IMG/VR virus record: IMGVR_UViG_3300042937_000044
Location: 1 to 27,845 of that record
Strand: one strand, 5' to 3'
DNA length: 27,845 nucleotides
DNA from: a virus
The position numbers and the translations under genes are program-made. Shown piece by piece: positions 1-7,284 of the stretch; positions within the stretch are counted from its first letter, which is position 1; every line of letters starts with the position of its first letter. The notes under the pieces were generated by a model. The model had not been told where the DNA came from, made no database searches, and saw only the letters and a program-made list of their open reading frames with translations.

Positions 1-1
1 T

Positions 2-256
2 TGGGAAGTTTCATGCACTCTAAACACCGCATCAATAGCTACTACTGCAACTGATACAGATACAGTTACAGTTCCAGGCGTTGCTTTGGGCGATATGGTT
101 ATCGGTATGTCTATTGGCGTTTCTGAGGCAGGTTTGGTTCGTAGAGCCTATGTTTCAGCCGCTAATACAGTTACTATCGTGTCTTACAACCCTACAGGCA
201 GTTCTGTAGACTTGGCATCAACTACATTGACCTTGATTATTGGTCGTGCAGTTTAA
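2..256 (+). CDS. Partial virion-type protein of unknown function (3' end only)
   Basis: The reading frame is open from the first complete codon to a TAA at 254-256, so only the last 84 residues are present. The fragment is Thr/Val/Ala-rich with alternating hydrophobic beta-strand patterns (for example GDMVIG and TLTLIIGRAV), which suits a small beta-sandwich virion protein. I do not recognise a named family. A strong terminator follows at once, and small virion-type genes come next, so it may be a head-decoration or capsid-associated protein. That role is inferred from position only. Confidence 0.7.
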   Translation, partial: WEVSCTLNTASIATTATDTDTVTVPGVALGDMVIGMSIGVSEAGLVRRAYVSAANTVTIVSYNPTGSSVDLASTTLTLIIGRAV

Positions 257-258
257 TT

Positions 259-285
259 AAAGGGGGCTAATACCCCCCTTTTTTT
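259..285 (+). terminator. Rho-independent terminator inside the structural region
   Basis: A run of five G (262-266) pairs with C (273-277) across a short loop. Flanking A residues at 259-261 can extend the stem into the T7 run at 279-285. It begins three bases after the stop of the preceding gene. The next gene's Shine-Dalgarno (GGAG, 286-289) starts directly after the T run, so downstream genes need read-through or their own promoter. It probably sets the stoichiometry of an abundant upstream protein. Confidence 0.8.
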
Positions 286-294
286 GGAGTTTTT

Positions 295-471
295 ATGGCT
301 ACTTTTCGTTGTCTAAAGTCGGGAAACACAGTTACTTTCACCTATCAGCATGATATTGATAGCATGAAAGGTCACGAAGGATACGTCCTTGTTGAGGAAA
401 CTCCAAAGAAAGTTGAAGACAAACCTAAGGTTGGAAGACCAAAAAAAGAGGTTGAAAATGTCGGAAATTGA
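295..471 (+). CDS. Small basic hypothetical phage protein (58 aa)
   Basis: ATG follows GGAG with a 5-nt spacer. The N-terminal half (MATFRCLKSGN, TVTFTYQHDID) looks like a short beta-rich fold. The C-terminal half is highly charged and carries a KVGRPKKE stretch resembling an AT-hook or a basic nucleic-acid-binding tail. The 3' end overlaps the next gene by 14 nt in another frame. Small proteins of this shape occur in head-gene regions of many podoviruses, but I cannot assign a function. DNA contact in or near the head is a guess. Confidence 0.65.
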   Translation: MATFRCLKSGNTVTFTYQHDIDSMKGHEGYVLVEETPKKVEDKPKVGRPKKEVENVGN

Positions 472-661
472 TCCAAGAGAATTTGGCAAATTGGAAGCTC
501 AAGTTGAGGCTTTACAAGCAGAAGTCCACGCACTTCGCCAAGATATTAAAACGCTTTTAGAAATGGCAAACAAGTCTAAAGGTGGCTTTTTCGTTGGAAT
601 GGCTATCGCCTCTGTTGTTGGCGGTATCATTTCTTTCATTGCAACCAAGCTAGTTCGATAA
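458..661 (+). CDS. Coiled-coil plus C-terminal TM protein (67 aa), XhlA-like architecture
   Basis: The frame is open from 389, but the start at 458 (MSEIDPREFG) is preferred because it overlaps the previous gene by only 14 nt and gives a clean domain layout. Residues about 10-40 form a heptad-like coiled coil (LEAQVEALQAEVHALRQDI). Residues about 44-65 form one Gly/Ile-rich transmembrane segment ending in KLVR. This coil-plus-TM arrangement resembles XhlA-type accessory lysis or membrane-anchored proteins. It lies among head genes, not in the lysis cassette at 13600-16276, so a holin role is uncertain. Confidence 0.7.
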   Translation: MSEIDPREFGKLEAQVEALQAEVHALRQDIKTLLEMANKSKGGFFVGMAIASVVGGIISFIATKLVR

Positions 662-669
662 GGATTTAT

Positions 670-855
670 ATGCCACAAGTTGGAAACAAGAAATTCCCAT
701 ACACAGAAAAAGGCGAGAAAGAAGCCAAAGAGTATGGCAAGAAGAAATCTATGCCCGTTACTGTAATGATTGCTATTGGTAAGCCTAAAGCCATGCCTAC
801 CCGTGGTGGTCGTACTGCTACCAATATGATGAAGAAATCCACAAGGGGTAAATAA
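670..855 (+). CDS. Small Lys/Met-rich basic phage protein (61 aa)
   Basis: ATG is preceded by AAGGA (660-664) at good spacing. The protein is strongly basic (runs such as GKKKS and MMKKSTRGK), has no membrane segment and no Cys. The stop is fused to the next start (TAATG). Such Lys-rich micro-proteins recur between capsid and tail genes of freshwater and marine podoviruses. Nucleic-acid binding is plausible from charge, but no family function is known to me. Confidence 0.65.
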   Translation: MPQVGNKKFPYTEKGEKEAKEYGKKKSMPVTVMIAIGKPKAMPTRGGRTATNMMKKSTRGK

Positions 856-1136
856 TGGCAATAACTGCTCCAATTACACTTTTGAATGCCGTTGTCGCTA
901 CTGGCGCATCAACCGCAGTTCAAGCTGATCCTGGTCAACCTGCATTCTTACAAGTTTCAGGCATTACAAGTGCTACTGTTGCTTTGCAAGGAAGTTTGGA
1001 CGGGGTAACATATTCAACGATTGGTACAGCCTTAACTGGTGATGGCATTATTACTGTGGCAAATGCGCCTAAGTATTTAAGAGCCAATTGCACAGTTTAT
1101 GTAACTGGCACAATCACTGCCAAAATCATGTACTGA
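855..1136 (+). CDS. Small beta-rich putative virion protein (93 aa)
   Basis: The start shares one base with the previous stop (TAATG). The sequence is low in charge and rich in Ala, Thr, Val and Gly. Features such as LQGSLDGVTYSTIGTAL and APKYLRANCTVYV suggest a jelly-roll or Ig-like beta sandwich, as in capsid decoration or tail-attached proteins. No catalytic motif is visible. Structural role is inferred from composition and from the neighbouring adaptor and hub genes. Confidence 0.65.
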   Translation: MAITAPITLLNAVVATGASTAVQADPGQPAFLQVSGITSATVALQGSLDGVTYSTIGTALTGDGIITVANAPKYLRANCTVYVTGTITAKIMY

Positions 1137-1137
1137 T

Positions 1138-1293
1138 ATGAAAACTAAAGCCCAAAAGAAGATCAGCAAGGTGATGACTGAGTTTGGCAAGGGCAAGTTG
1201 ACTACCAATAAAAAGGTCGTTACTAATCCAAAACAGGCTTTGGCTATTGCTTTATCCGAAGCAGGTATGTCTAAACCAAAGGGTAAGAAATGA
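1138..1293 (+). CDS. DUF6496-like small basic protein (51 aa)
   Basis: The ATG lies one base after the previous stop. The layout is MKTKAQKKISKVMTEFGKGKL, then VVTNPKQALAIALSEAG and a Lys-rich tail. It matches my memory of the DUF6496 phage family, in which a K..M.EFK.GKL element is followed by a NPKQAIAIALSEA helix. The family's function is unknown. The stop overlaps the next ATG (ATGA), so translation is probably coupled. The family name is from memory and unsearched. Confidence 0.7.
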   Translation: MKTKAQKKISKVMTEFGKGKLTTNKKVVTNPKQALAIALSEAGMSKPKGKK

Positions 1294-1436
1294 AACAAGG
1301 TCTATACGCTAACATCAATGCCAAACAAGAACGCATCAAAGCAGGTTCTAAGGAAAAGATGCGTAAGGTCGGCTCTAAAGGTGCTCCTACTGAGGCGGCA
1401 TTTAAGGCTGCGGCTAAGACCGCAAAGAAGAAATGA
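1290..1436 (+). CDS. Small basic conserved phage protein (48 aa)
   Basis: It starts at an ATGA overlap with the previous gene and ends in an ATGA overlap with the next. The protein begins MKQGLYANINAKQERIKAGS and contains KVGSKGAPTEAAFKAA with a Lys-rich end. The LYANI-N-K-R-I-AGS opening is a pattern I associate with tiny phage proteins next to head genes. Function is unknown. The double start-stop fusion argues strongly that it is translated. Confidence 0.65.
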   Translation: MKQGLYANINAKQERIKAGSKEKMRKVGSKGAPTEAAFKAAAKTAKKK

Positions 1437-1726
1437 AATCTCCTGCTTGGCAAACAAAAGAAGGAAAAAACCCCAAGGGGGGCTTGAATGCCAAAGGCAG
1501 AGCATCGTATAATGCAGAAACAGGTGGCAATTTAAAGCCACCAGTCAAGTCGGGAGATAACCCTCGTAGGGCATCCTTTTTAGCACGAATGGGCAATATG
1601 CCTGGCGCTGAGATGAAAGATGGAAAGCCTACCCGACTTTTACTTTCTCTTAGAGCTTGGGGCGCAACGTCCAAGGAAGACGCTAAAGCTAAAGCTAAAG
1701 CGATCTCTAAGAGGAATATGAAGTGA
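1433..1726 (+). CDS. Conserved phage protein (97 aa), possibly DUF6321-like
   Basis: It starts at an ATGA overlap. The N-terminal part (PAWQTKEGKNPKGGLNAKGR, then ASYNAETG) and the middle (PRRASFLARMGNMPG, DGKPTRLLLSLRAWGA) are strikingly motif-like and recur in many phage and marine metagenome proteins. I recall DUF6321 for this pattern but am not certain. The C-terminus is an Ala/Lys repeat encoded by GCTAAA repeats at 1682-1699. The many glycines and basic residues suggest nucleic-acid or head-interior contact, and no enzymatic motif is visible. Confidence 0.7.
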   Translation: MKSPAWQTKEGKNPKGGLNAKGRASYNAETGGNLKPPVKSGDNPRRASFLARMGNMPGAEMKDGKPTRLLLSLRAWGATSKEDAKAKAKAISKRNMK

Positions 1727-2058
1727 GACCAGTATCTGTCGGACTTAACCCAACAGCTAATACGCTGACAACTGTTTATACAGTTCCTACGGGTTATTAC
1801 GCCAAGTTTACTGTGATGTACATTCACAACACTGGCGGTTCGACTAAGCACATTACTGTTCAATGGTATGACGCAAGTGCTGCAACCACCTTGGATATTC
1901 TTACTAACTACGACTTGACTTCAAAGCAATACCTTCAGTTTGATGGCAATGCTTATATCGTTTTAGAAGAAGGCGATAGAATTCAAATTACTACTCAAAG
2001 TGCAAGTACATTTAGTTTTATTGCCACATTTGAAGTATCAGGAGCGCAACGAACATGA
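1723..2058 (+). CDS. Beta-rich putative virion protein (111 aa), GTG start
   Basis: The GTG start overlaps the previous TGA (GTGA), the same coupling as its neighbours but with a different start codon. The protein has regularly spaced strands and turns (YTVPTGYYAKFTVMYIHN, QYLQFDGNAYIVLEEGDRIQ) typical of phage head-decoration or tail-attached beta sandwiches. No Cys or catalytic motif is seen. The stop region overlaps the adaptor gene by 4 nt. A small structural protein at the head-tail junction is the likeliest reading. Confidence 0.65.
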   Translation: MRPVSVGLNPTANTLTTVYTVPTGYYAKFTVMYIHNTGGSTKHITVQWYDASAATTLDILTNYDLTSKQYLQFDGNAYIVLEEGDRIQITTQSASTFSFIATFEVSGAQRT

Positions 2059-2699
2059 CCTACTTAGAACTTGTTAACGATGTGTTGGTTCGCTTGCGTG
2101 AAAGCACAGTATCTACTGTTGGCGAAACAACTTATTCTTCTTTGATTGGCAAATTTGTTAATGATGCCAAGCGTCAGATTGAAGATTCCTATAATTGGAA
2201 TGTCTTAGGACAAACAATTACAATTAGTACTACTTCTGGTACAAGTTCTTATGCTTTGACAGGTGCAGGTCAGAAGTTCCGTATTAACGATGCTATCAAC
2301 ACTACCAGTGTTATAACTTTAGACAACACTACAACTGCGGATATGAACCGCAAGCTAAACTTTGGCACACCTTCTCAGTCCATTCCTAGCGAGTTTTGCT
2401 TTAACGGGGTAGATGGTAGTGGCGACACAAAGATTGACCTGTTTCCCGTTCCTGATGGTGTTTATACACTCAAGTTTGATTTGACCATCCCACAGGCTAA
2501 TCTGTCTGCTGATGGCACTTCAGTCAAAGTATTGGACTATTTGGTCGCCCAGAGTGCCTATGCTCGTGGCTTGATTGAGCGTGGTGAGGATGGAGGGACT
2601 GCTTCTAATGAGGCTTATGCTTTATTCCGTGGGATGCTATCTGACGCTATTGCATTGGAAAGCACTCGTTACCCTGAAGATAACTTTGTGGCGGTCTAA
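2055..2699 (+). CDS. Head-to-tail adaptor protein (SU10/P22 gp4-like)
   Basis: This 214-residue protein begins MTYLELVNDVLVRLRESTVS, the opening of phage adaptor proteins in the SU10-adaptor / tail-tubular-A-like group. These form a ring between portal and tail. Helical ends (residues 1-50 and about 155-205) flank a beta-rich middle, as expected for that fold. It starts at an ATGA overlap and ends at TAATG with the tail-hub gene, the usual gene order adaptor then hub. Family assignment is from sequence pattern and context. The exact subfamily cannot be resolved by eye. Confidence 0.75.
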   Translation: MTYLELVNDVLVRLRESTVSTVGETTYSSLIGKFVNDAKRQIEDSYNWNVLGQTITISTTSGTSSYALTGAGQKFRINDAINTTSVITLDNTTTADMNRKLNFGTPSQSIPSEFCFNGVDGSGDTKIDLFPVPDGVYTLKFDLTIPQANLSADGTSVKVLDYLVAQSAYARGLIERGEDGGTASNEAYALFRGMLSDAIALESTRYPEDNFVAV

Positions 2700-4243
2700 T
2701 GGCAGCTCCTCTACAAAGTCAAAGCATTAGCGCACCAGGCTTTTATGGCCTGAACACGCAAGACTCGCCCCTAGATTTATCTTCTGGCTTTGCTTTGACT
2801 GCTGCCAACTGTGTCATTGACCAATTTGGACGTATTGGCTCACGCAAAGGCTACACACTTGTTAACTCTTCATCGGGCAATCTAGGCTCTAACAATGTGG
2901 GTGTTATCCATGAGCTAGTCCAGACTGACGGGACTCTTACAGTTCTGTTTGCGGGAAATAACAAGATATTTAAACTTGGCACTTCCAACGCAGTGACTGA
3001 GTTGACCTATGGTGGTGGTGGGTCTGCTCCTACTATTACGGCATCCAATTGGCAATGTGCATCTTTGAATGGCATAGCTTACTTCTTCCAAACTGGTCAC
3101 GATCCACTAATTTATGACCCCGCAGTAAGTACAACTACTTATCGCAGAGTCTCTGAGAAGTCGGGCTATGTTGCAACTGTTCCTCAAGCAAATATTGCTA
3201 TTTCAGCGTTTGGTCGTTTGTGGGTTGCTAACACCTCCACAGACAAAGTAACCATTACATTCTCAGACCTGATTGCAGGTCATGTATGGGGTGGTGGCAC
3301 TTCAGGCTCATTGGATGTTTCAAGAGTCTGGCCTAATGGTGCTGATGAAGTGATGGGTCTAGCGGCTCACAATGACTTCTTGTTTATCTTTGGTAAACGT
3401 CAGATTCTTGTCTACTCAGGTGCTTCTACTCCCGCATCTCTTGTTCTAAGTGACACAGTAGGAGCAATAGGATGTATTGCAAGGGATACTATTCAGTCAA
3501 TTGGTACTGATGTGATCTTCTTGTCAGACTCAGGTGTTCGTTCACTGATGAGGACAATTCAAGAGAAGTCTGCACCTCTAAGAGACTTGTCCAAGAATGT
3601 TCGTTCTGATTTATCAGCTTCTTTGGCGGTAGAGACTTTGGCTAATCTGAAGTCTGTTTACTCAGAGAAGAATGCTTTTTACTTGTTGAGCCTACCAGTA
3701 ACAGCACAGGTCTTTTGCTTTGACACGAAGATGCAATTGCAAGATGGGGCATACAGAGTAACTAAGTGGGACTCAATCACACCTACGGCTCTGTACTCAC
3801 TCAGGAATGGTGATCTGTATATTGGTAAGAGTGGCTTTATTGGCAAGTATGGAAGTTTTTTAGATAACACTTCTACTTACCGATTGAGCTACTTTACTAA
3901 CCATGCAGACCTTGGTAATGAGAATCAGATTTCTATTCTGAAGCGAATCAAGACAATCATCATTGGTGGCTCTAACCAAACTGTAACGATTAAGTGGGGC
4001 TTTGACTTTGCTGCCAACTATCTGTCAGGAAATGCTTTTATCCCTGAACAACAGAACTATGAGTATGGCCTTGCTGAATACGGCACAGCAGAATATTCAG
4101 GTGGACTCTTGATTAAGACACTAGATGTAAATGCTTCTGGTGCGGGTAAAATTGTTCAAACAGGTTACGAAACCACTATCAACGGCACTCAACTGTCAAT
4201 TCAGAAGATTGAGATTCAATCTAAGAACGGAAAGATATCCTAA
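2699..4243 (+). CDS. Tail hub / packaged-DNA stabilisation protein (P22 gp10-like)
   Basis: The 514-residue protein opens with GFYGLNTQDSPLDLSSGFA and CVIDQFGRIGSRKGY, typical of the gp10-type tail hub or nozzle protein. In that family an N-terminal arm is followed by a beta-propeller-like body with repeated strand-turn units (for example FLFIFGKRQILVYSG, VIFLSDSGVRSL). It would close the portal-adaptor channel and carry the fibre. Position directly after the adaptor and before the tail fibre matches podovirus order. Start is fused to the upstream stop (TAATG). No enzymatic domain is visible. Confidence 0.75.
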   Translation: MAAPLQSQSISAPGFYGLNTQDSPLDLSSGFALTAANCVIDQFGRIGSRKGYTLVNSSSGNLGSNNVGVIHELVQTDGTLTVLFAGNNKIFKLGTSNAVTELTYGGGGSAPTITASNWQCASLNGIAYFFQTGHDPLIYDPAVSTTTYRRVSEKSGYVATVPQANIAISAFGRLWVANTSTDKVTITFSDLIAGHVWGGGTSGSLDVSRVWPNGADEVMGLAAHNDFLFIFGKRQILVYSGASTPASLVLSDTVGAIGCIARDTIQSIGTDVIFLSDSGVRSLMRTIQEKSAPLRDLSKNVRSDLSASLAVETLANLKSVYSEKNAFYLLSLPVTAQVFCFDTKMQLQDGAYRVTKWDSITPTALYSLRNGDLYIGKSGFIGKYGSFLDNTSTYRLSYFTNHADLGNENQISILKRIKTIIIGGSNQTVTIKWGFDFAANYLSGNAFIPEQQNYEYGLAEYGTAEYSGGLLIKTLDVNASGAGKIVQTGYETTINGTQLSIQKIEIQSKNGKIS

Positions 4244-4244
4244 T

Positions 4245-6827
4245 ATGTCGAATTACACAAAATCCACGAATTTCGCTACCAAAGACAACCTCACCCCTGG
4301 CGATCCACTCAAGGTCGTGCGAGGTACAGAGATTGATACTGAGTACAACAACATTGCTACTGCCATTGCGACTAAGACAGACAATGCCTCTGCCGCAATT
4401 ACTGGTGGTTCAATTACTGGTATTACAGATTTAGCGGTTGCTGATGGCGGTACTGGTGCTTCTACGGCTACTGCGGCTCTGAACAACCTATTGCCTAGCC
4501 AAACAAGTAACGCTAACAAGTATCTTCAAACTGATGGCACAAATGCCTCATGGGATGCAGTCACTCTTTCTACTGCCGACATTACGGGAACTCTTCCTGT
4601 TGCTAATGGTGGTACGGGTGTAACTAGCTCTACAGGTACAGGCTCAGTAGTGTTGTCAAACTCGCCAACACTGGTGACTCCCGCATTGGGAACGCCCGCT
4701 TCTGGCGTGGCAACTAACTTAACAGGTCTGCCAATCTCTACAGGTGTAAGTGGTTTGGGTACAGGTGTGGCTACATTCTTGGCTACTCCTAGTTCAGCAA
4801 ACTTGGCTTCTGCCGTTACAGATGAAACTGGATCAGGTGCTTTGGTGTTTGCCAATAGCCCCACTTTGGTAACTCCTGCTTTAGGTACTCCATCTGCTTT
4901 GGTAGGCACAAACATCACAGGCACTGCTTCAGGTCTTACTGCGGGTAACGTCACTACTAACGCTAACTTAACAGGTGCAGTTACTTCTGTTGGCAATGCT
5001 ACCTCTTTGGGTTCATTTAGTTCTGCTAACCTTTTGGGTGCTTTGACAGACGAGACAGGCACAGGGTCAGCAGTATTTGCTACTTCTCCTACCCTAGTAA
5101 CACCTATTCTTGGAACACCTACTAGCGCAACCTTAACGAACGCTACAGGTCTTCCTATCGCTACAGGTGTATCAGGATTAGGAACTGGTGTAGCAACCTT
5201 TCTAGCGACTCCATCAAGTGCAAATTTAGCGGCTGCCTTAACAGACGAAACAGGAACAGGCTCTGCGGTGTTTGCGACTTCTCCGACATTGGTGACACCA
5301 GTATTGGGTACTCCAACAAGCGCAACATTGACTAATGCAACTGGTTTGCCTTTGACAACTGGAGTAACAGGAACACTACCAACTGCCAATGGCGGTACAA
5401 ACCTAACATCATTCACATCAGGCGGTGTGGTGTACGCATCTAGTTCTAGTGCATTGGCTACTGGGTCTGCTTTAAGCTTTGATGGCTCAAGTTTAGGTAT
5501 TGGTACAAGTTCGCCAAGTACAAAACTTCATGTTGCATCATCTGGGTCAGAGGTTGCAAGGTTTGAAACTACTGGCACAGATATGTATTTGCGTTTTGTA
5601 AACAGTTTTAACGCAGACGGATACATTGGATACCAGAATGCCGCATTGACGTTTTGGACTGTTAATAATTTGAGAGCCACACTTAACTCAACAGGGTTGG
5701 GTATTGGTACAAGTTCGCCAAGTACAAAACTTAATGTGGTTGTGGCTTATTCTTCTGGAACTATTGTTCCCTCTATAAAAATTGCAACTGTTGGCGGTTA
5801 CGATGTTGGAAGCGGAACAGCCATTGATTTTGGACAAGACCAAGGCACTTATTCAACTTGGGTTACAGGGCGTATTGCGTCACCAAGAACAGGCAATAAT
5901 TGGGGTGGTTCTTTAACTTTTTCAACTAACAACAATACTTCTGAAGCTGACCTTGTTGAGCGTATGCGTATTGACTCGTCAGGCAATGTAGGTATTGGTA
6001 CAAATTCGCCAGCGGCAAAAATTGAGGTTGTGGCGGGAACTGGTAATGTAGCAACAGCAACATTTAGGACAGGCGATGCAACAGCCACAAATAATGCGGG
6101 TGGTGGCTTTTATGCCAATTCAAGCGCAACTGCGGGTTCTCGTAACGCAAGATTGTGGCTAGATGCAGACGGGGCAAACTTTGGTGGCTCTGATTATTTT
6201 TACATTGATAAAGTAGGTAATAGCGGGGATGTTTTCCTTATTCAGCAGTCAAATGCCGCAATGACGTTTCAGACTAATGGCACAGAACGAGCCAGAATAG
6301 ACTCTAGCGGTAACTTGCTGGTGGGGACTACGAGTCTAAACCCTTCTGGTGCAGGTACTGATGGTCGTGTTGTTATAAGTAGTGCAAATGGAGGTCAATC
6401 TGCTTTAACTTGCTATAACGCAGGAACAGGTGCGGTCAATATTGTTTCTCTTGAAAACGGAAATGGGCAAGTTGGCAGAATTCAAATAAGTGGAACATCT
6501 ACTTCTTATCTTACATCTTCAGACTACCGCCTAAAAGAAAACATTAAGTCAATGACAGGCGCATTGTCTAAAATCTCACAACTTAAACCAGTCACTTATA
6601 AATGGAAAGTTGATGGGTCTGATGGTCAAGGATTCATTGCACATGAACTTGCTCAAATAGTTCCAGAATGTGTTGGTGGCGAAAAAGATGCTGTGGATGC
6701 TAATGGCAATCCTCAGTACCAAGGCATTGACACATCATTCTTGGTGGCTACATTGACTGCGGCTATTCAAGAACAACAAGCAATCATTGAATCACTCAAG
6801 GCACGACTTGATGCCGCTAATCTTTAA
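4245..6827 (+). CDS. Tail fibre with C-terminal S74 intramolecular chaperone (860 aa)
   Basis: The frame is open from 4131, but the start at 4245, one base after the hub stop, removes a long overlap and begins MSNYTKSTNFATKDNLTPGD, a usual attachment domain. Residues about 130-380 are Gly/Thr/Ser-rich shaft repeats. Three GIGT-S/N-SP-K collar motifs follow. Residues 759-860 form an S74 peptidase-type chaperone opening SDYRLKENI and ending in a coiled coil. In that family the domain trimerises the fibre and cleaves itself off at this Ser (S759). The receptor-binding part is probably the region about 480-755. Host-recognition role is firm by family, the receptor unknown. Confidence 0.88.
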   Translation: MSNYTKSTNFATKDNLTPGDPLKVVRGTEIDTEYNNIATAIATKTDNASAAITGGSITGITDLAVADGGTGASTATAALNNLLPSQTSNANKYLQTDGTNASWDAVTLSTADITGTLPVANGGTGVTSSTGTGSVVLSNSPTLVTPALGTPASGVATNLTGLPISTGVSGLGTGVATFLATPSSANLASAVTDETGSGALVFANSPTLVTPALGTPSALVGTNITGTASGLTAGNVTTNANLTGAVTSVGNATSLGSFSSANLLGALTDETGTGSAVFATSPTLVTPILGTPTSATLTNATGLPIATGVSGLGTGVATFLATPSSANLAAALTDETGTGSAVFATSPTLVTPVLGTPTSATLTNATGLPLTTGVTGTLPTANGGTNLTSFTSGGVVYASSSSALATGSALSFDGSSLGIGTSSPSTKLHVASSGSEVARFETTGTDMYLRFVNSFNADGYIGYQNAALTFWTVNNLRATLNSTGLGIGTSSPSTKLNVVVAYSSGTIVPSIKIATVGGYDVGSGTAIDFGQDQGTYSTWVTGRIASPRTGNNWGGSLTFSTNNNTSEADLVERMRIDSSGNVGIGTNSPAAKIEVVAGTGNVATATFRTGDATATNNAGGGFYANSSATAGSRNARLWLDADGANFGGSDYFYIDKVGNSGDVFLIQQSNAAMTFQTNGTERARIDSSGNLLVGTTSLNPSGAGTDGRVVISSANGGQSALTCYNAGTGAVNIVSLENGNGQVGRIQISGTSTSYLTSSDYRLKENIKSMTGALSKISQLKPVTYKWKVDGSDGQGFIAHELAQIVPECVGGEKDAVDANGNPQYQGIDTSFLVATLTAAIQEQQAIIESLKARLDAANL
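4630..5380 (+). repeat. Tandem shaft repeats within the tail-fibre gene
   Basis: Protein units of about 65 residues recur, each with SPTLVTPxLGTP, then ATGLP, then STGVSGLGTGVATFLATPSS and ANLA-L-DETG. DETG elements begin near 4818, 5046 and 5241. The middle unit is 76 residues because part of the block is replaced. Amino-acid identity between the 5046 and 5241 units is very high, but many codons differ at third positions. The repeat is therefore old or under selection against DNA-level identity. Confidence 0.85.
5496..5732 (+). repeat. Pair of identical 33-bp repeats encoding a collar motif in the fibre
   Basis: The same 33 bases occur at 5496-5528 and 5700-5732, encoding GIGTSSPSTKL. A diverged third copy encodes GIGTNSPAAKI near 5992-6027. 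In contrast to the shaft repeats, these two copies are identical in DNA, which suggests recent duplication or gene conversion and gives a natural crossover point for swapping fibre tips. Confidence 0.85.
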
Positions 6828-6839
6828 AAGGAAAATATC

Positions 6840-7142
6840 ATGACTATCTCAACTACTTGGAAAATTACTCAGACAGACTATCTCACAGCAGATGGTTTCA
6901 TAAATTGTGCCCACTGGACTGCAACTGCGGTTGATGGCGACTACACGGCTTCCATCTACTCCACAGCATCTTGGCAAGCAGGAACACCAACAATACCTTA
7001 TGCCTCAGTTACTGAAGCAGAAGTATTGAATTGGGTCTGGGAAACAGTTGATAAGCAAGCCACAGAAGATGCTCTGGCGGCTCAGATTGCTTTGCAGAAG
7101 AACCCTGTTACTGCAACAGGAACTCCGTGGAGTCAAGCATGA
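6840..7142 (+). CDS. Small conserved protein following the tail fibre (100 aa)
   Basis: It has a good ribosome site (AAGGA, about 6828-6832). The protein contains TTWKITQTDYLTADGFI, a central AHWTATAVDGDYTASIY, then EAEVLNWVWETVDKQATEDAL and QIALQKNPV. This looks like a conserved family (I recall DUF7936) found beside fibre genes in many phages. Function is unknown. Fibre attachment or assembly is inferred from position. It overlaps the next gene by 4 nt (ATGA). Confidence 0.72.
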   Translation: MTISTTWKITQTDYLTADGFINCAHWTATAVDGDYTASIYSTASWQAGTPTIPYASVTEAEVLNWVWETVDKQATEDALAAQIALQKNPVTATGTPWSQA

Positions 7143-7279
7143 AATTAGAGTTAGACGCAAACGAAGTGCAATTTATCTTGAATGTGCTTGGTGAGATGCC
7201 AGCAAAATCAGGCGTGTGGCCTCTTATCGTAAAGATTAAAGAACAGGCTGAAGCGCAAGTTCCTAAAGAATCGGAGTAA
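7139..7279 (+). CDS. Small conserved phage protein (46 aa)
   Basis: The start is an ATGA overlap with the previous gene. The protein reads MKLELDANEVQFILNVLGEM, PAKSGVWPLIVKIKEQAEAQ. The pattern L-ELD..EV..IL..LGE-P-K....LI.KI..QA recurs as a micro-protein downstream of tail genes in many phages. It is probably a helix-turn-helix-like or helical-hairpin fold. No function is known to me, and it may act with the preceding protein as the two are coupled. Confidence 0.7.
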   Translation: MKLELDANEVQFILNVLGEMPAKSGVWPLIVKIKEQAEAQVPKESE

Positions 7280-7284
7280 ACATC

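Noticed and set aside
1682-1699. GCTAAA tandem repeat as a regulatory element
   Set aside because: It lies in-frame inside a conserved small gene and encodes an Ala/Lys helix. A coding explanation is sufficient.
4526-5416. A 296-residue open frame on the leftward strand opposite the tail-fibre repeats
   Set aside because: It mirrors the repeats of the fibre gene, is Val/Pro-rich low-complexity, has no ribosome site and lies antisense to a clear structural gene.
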